64,000 nt of DNA. Source: Bufo bufo (taxonomy: Eukaryota > Chordata > Amphibia > Anura > Bufonidae). Of the stretch, positions 62,117-64,000 are shown piece by piece (position 1 is the first letter of the stretch; every line of letters begins with the position of its first letter). Made by a program: the position numbers and the translations under genes. Where the stretch lies: assembly GCF_905171765.1 (NCBI RefSeq), contig NC_053389.1:784988772-785052771 (forward strand), given 5' to 3'. Under the pieces are notes generated by a model. The model searched no databases and was not told the DNA's origin. It saw nothing but the letters and a program-made list of their open reading frames with translations.

Positions 62117-62986
62117 CAAACCGGATTCCAAAAAAGTTGGGACACTAAACAAATTGTGAATAAAAACTGAATGCAATGATGTGGAGATGGCAAATGTCAA
62201 TATTTTATTTGTAATAGAACGTAGATGACAGATCAAACGTTTAATCCGAGTAAATGTATCATTTTAAAGGAAAAATACGTTGATTCCAATTTTCACGGTG
62301 TTAACAAATCCCAAAAAAGTTGGGACAAGTAGCAATAAGAGGCTGGAAAAAGTAAATTTGAGCATAACGAAGAGCTGGAAGACCAATTAACACTAATTAG
62401 GTCAATTGGCAACATGATTGGGTATAAAAAGAGCTTCTCAGAGTGGCAGTATCTCTCAGAAGCCAAGATGGGTAGAGGATCACCAATTCCCACAATGTTG
62501 CGCAGAAAGATAGTGGAGCAATATCAGAAAGGTGTTACCCAGCGAAAAATTGCAAAGACTTTGCATCTATCATCATCAACTGTGCATAACATCATCCGAA
62601 GATTCAGAGAATCTGGAACAATCTCTGTGCGTAAGGGTCAAGGCCGTAAAACCATACTGGATGCCCGTGATCTCCGGGCCCTTAAACGACACTGCACCAC
62701 AAACAGGAATGCTACTGTAAAGGAAATCACAGAATGGGCTCAGGAATACTTCCAGAAACCATTGTCAGTGAACACAATCCACCGTGCCATCCGCCGTTGC
62801 CAGCTGAAACTCTACAGTGCAAAGAAGAAGCCATTTCTAAGCAAGATCCACAAGCTCAGGCGTTTTCACTGGGCCAGGGATCATTTAAAATGGATTGTGG
62901 CAAAATGGAAGACTGTTCTGTGGTCAGACGAGTCACGATTCGAAGTTCTTTTTGGAAATCTGGGACGCCATATAACACGGATCCGT
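62117..62986 (+). mobile_element. Tc1-type transposon, 3'-truncated
   Basis: Preceded by TA (62115-62116), it starts CAAACCGGATTCCAAAAAAG. An inner direct repeat near 62308-62330 (CAAAAAAGTTGGGACAAGTA) shows the IR/DR type of terminal repeat. The transposase frame follows. The element ends abruptly at about 62986, where an unrelated MITE fragment is joined. The right terminal repeat is missing. Confidence 0.88.
62414..62986 (+). pseudogene. Tc1 transposase, N-terminal part
   Basis: Likely start MGRGSPIPTMLRRK at 62468 (an upstream ATG at 62414 is in frame). It has two helix-turn-helix DNA-binding parts (QRKIAKTLHLSSSTVHNIIR and SVNTIHRAIRRC) and the first catalytic aspartate in VLWSDESRFEV. 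It breaks off after FGNLGRH, so the second Asp and the Glu of the DD34E triad are missing. About 173 of a usual 340 residues remain. The frame continues to 63091 only through foreign MITE sequence. Confidence 0.88.
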
Positions 62987-63367
62987 TTTGATTTTGCACA
63001 TCATGATTCATCTGTTCCATTAGAATGTGGTTGTGTGAAATCAAAACGGAAAAAAAGGGATCCGTCACCCATTGACTTTCAATGTATTTAGTGATGGGGT
63101 TTTTTAGGCTCCTAAGTGACAATTGACTTACATTGTTTTCCGTGCCGGATCCGTTGTTTCCGTTTTTTATGACAGGACACAATACCGCAGCTTGCAGTGG
63201 TTTTGTGTCCGGTCACAAAACGTAATGCTGCCGAAACGGAAGACATCCTGATGCATCCTGAACTGATCTGTTTCCATTCAGAATGCATGAGGACTAAACA
63301 GAAAAGTTTTTTTCCGGTACTGCTGGATCTCAATACCGTAAAACAACAACGCAAGTGTGAAAGTGCC
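62987..63367. mobile_element. MITE fragment (ATCCGT family)
   Basis: Begins inside the element at GGATCCGTTTTGATTTT and ends CGCAAGTGTGAAAGTGCC, the terminal type of the element at 4340-5950. Contains GTTTTGTGTCCGG and AATGCATGAGGAC motifs. The left terminal repeat is missing. Confidence 0.7.
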
Positions 63368-64000
63368 TACACTTTTGCAAACATTTTTTTTCATTGTTCT
63401 AATGCCTCTAAAGTAAAAACAAAATAAAGCACATTTTCTAATAGACTACATTAAGAATATCCTACTGTTTGTGTACACAGACCTATATGTCACCATGGTT
63501 ATAGACTACAAAACTCCCTGGGTAGTCAGATGCTGCAGTCATGTGTTAAGCTGGGCATACACATTCAATCTCTCCCGTATTTCTCCTGGCTTTCCCGTTT
63601 TCTTCACCGGATGATGTTTCCAGGTTCTAACAAGGTTTCCAGGAAGGAAGTAAATTGATGTTCCATCATTTGCCTCCCAAGTGAAGTTTGCAGAAGTTTT
63701 TATTGTCTCTACATTATTACTAAAAGCTGGTTCTTCTTTGTTTCTGTTTTCATTGGTATCATTTTGGGGTAAAATATACTTTTTGATAACTTGTTATTAA
63801 GTTTTTTCGGTGGTGACTAAGCATAAATGAGCAATTCTGCCATTTTTTTTGCTTCGTTTTTTTTTACGACGTAGGGAATAATTTACATATTTGTGTAATG
63901 CGGGTTGTTATGGTCATGGCGATAATAAACGTAAGGGAGATTTTATTTTTGCAATTTTTTTATTGAAAAGCGTATTTTTTAATTTTTTTCAATTTATTTT
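63368..64000. other. No gene seen
   Basis: AT-rich sequence with T runs towards the right edge. No exon, RNA gene or clear repeat family. Confidence 0.45.

Noticed and set aside
62986..63091. Continuation of the Tc1 transposase frame to 63091
   Set aside because: The last 35 codons or so are MITE sequence and lack transposase similarity.

Overview
The window is vertebrate nuclear DNA and most likely comes from a frog or toad. Two split genes are recognisable, with GT-AG introns and conserved protein sequence. The rest is an amphibian-style repeat landscape: many foldback elements with 3-bp TTA/TAA target duplications, CR1 LINEs, Penelope-like elements, Tc1 transposons, a gamma-type endogenous retrovirus and several kilobase-scale minisatellites. 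No bacterial or phage features are present. The species call is an inference from repeat content and protein divergence.

Genes. ANGPTL6 (angiopoietin-like 6) lies on the + strand, with five coding exons from 13297 to 17604 that splice in phase to a 476-residue protein (signal peptide, coiled coil, fibrinogen-like domain). SHFL (shiftless, C19orf66 in human) lies on the - strand and converges on ANGPTL6. Its last exon is 20666-20883. Further exons are at 21418-21566, 26330-26433, 27965-28120, 29256-29285 and 34436-34577, with a likely first coding exon at 48368-48397 in a CpG-rich promoter. One short exon between 29286 and 34435 was not found. The tail-to-tail ANGPTL6/SHFL pair matches the human arrangement and supports both names.

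Layout. 1-13 kb: a 42-bp minisatellite, an inverted pair of Penelope-like fragments, a 39-bp repeat, several foldback DNA elements (4.34-5.95, 6.07-6.60, 7.74-8.72, 10.10-10.55 kb) and a second Penelope-like fragment. 13-21 kb: ANGPTL6 and the SHFL 3' end. 21-48 kb: SHFL introns, holding a CR1 LINE (22.6-24.0 kb), nested foldback elements, a 27-bp minisatellite pierced by a hAT-type MITE, a Tc1 relic, a 21-bp array and a 2.9-kb 44-bp minisatellite that grew inside a CR1 reverse-transcriptase gene. 48.3-48.8 kb: the putative SHFL promoter with a cluster of ZNF143-like motifs. 48.9-50.5 kb: a 48-bp array with a 384-bp higher-order period. 52.3-64 kb: nested mobile DNA, namely a TTAA-inserted element of hairpin arrays and long palindromes, the 3' half of a broken retrovirus with an inverted env piece, a truncated Tc1 transposon and a MITE remnant.

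No new defence or metabolic system was found. The most notable observations are the minisatellite born in a LINE gene, the ZNF143-like cluster at a possible GC-AG first exon of SHFL, hammerhead-like cores at the tails of Penelope relics, and two different elements placed at the same TTAA in two env copies. Splice calls were made by eye from conserved protein sequence and have no transcript support.
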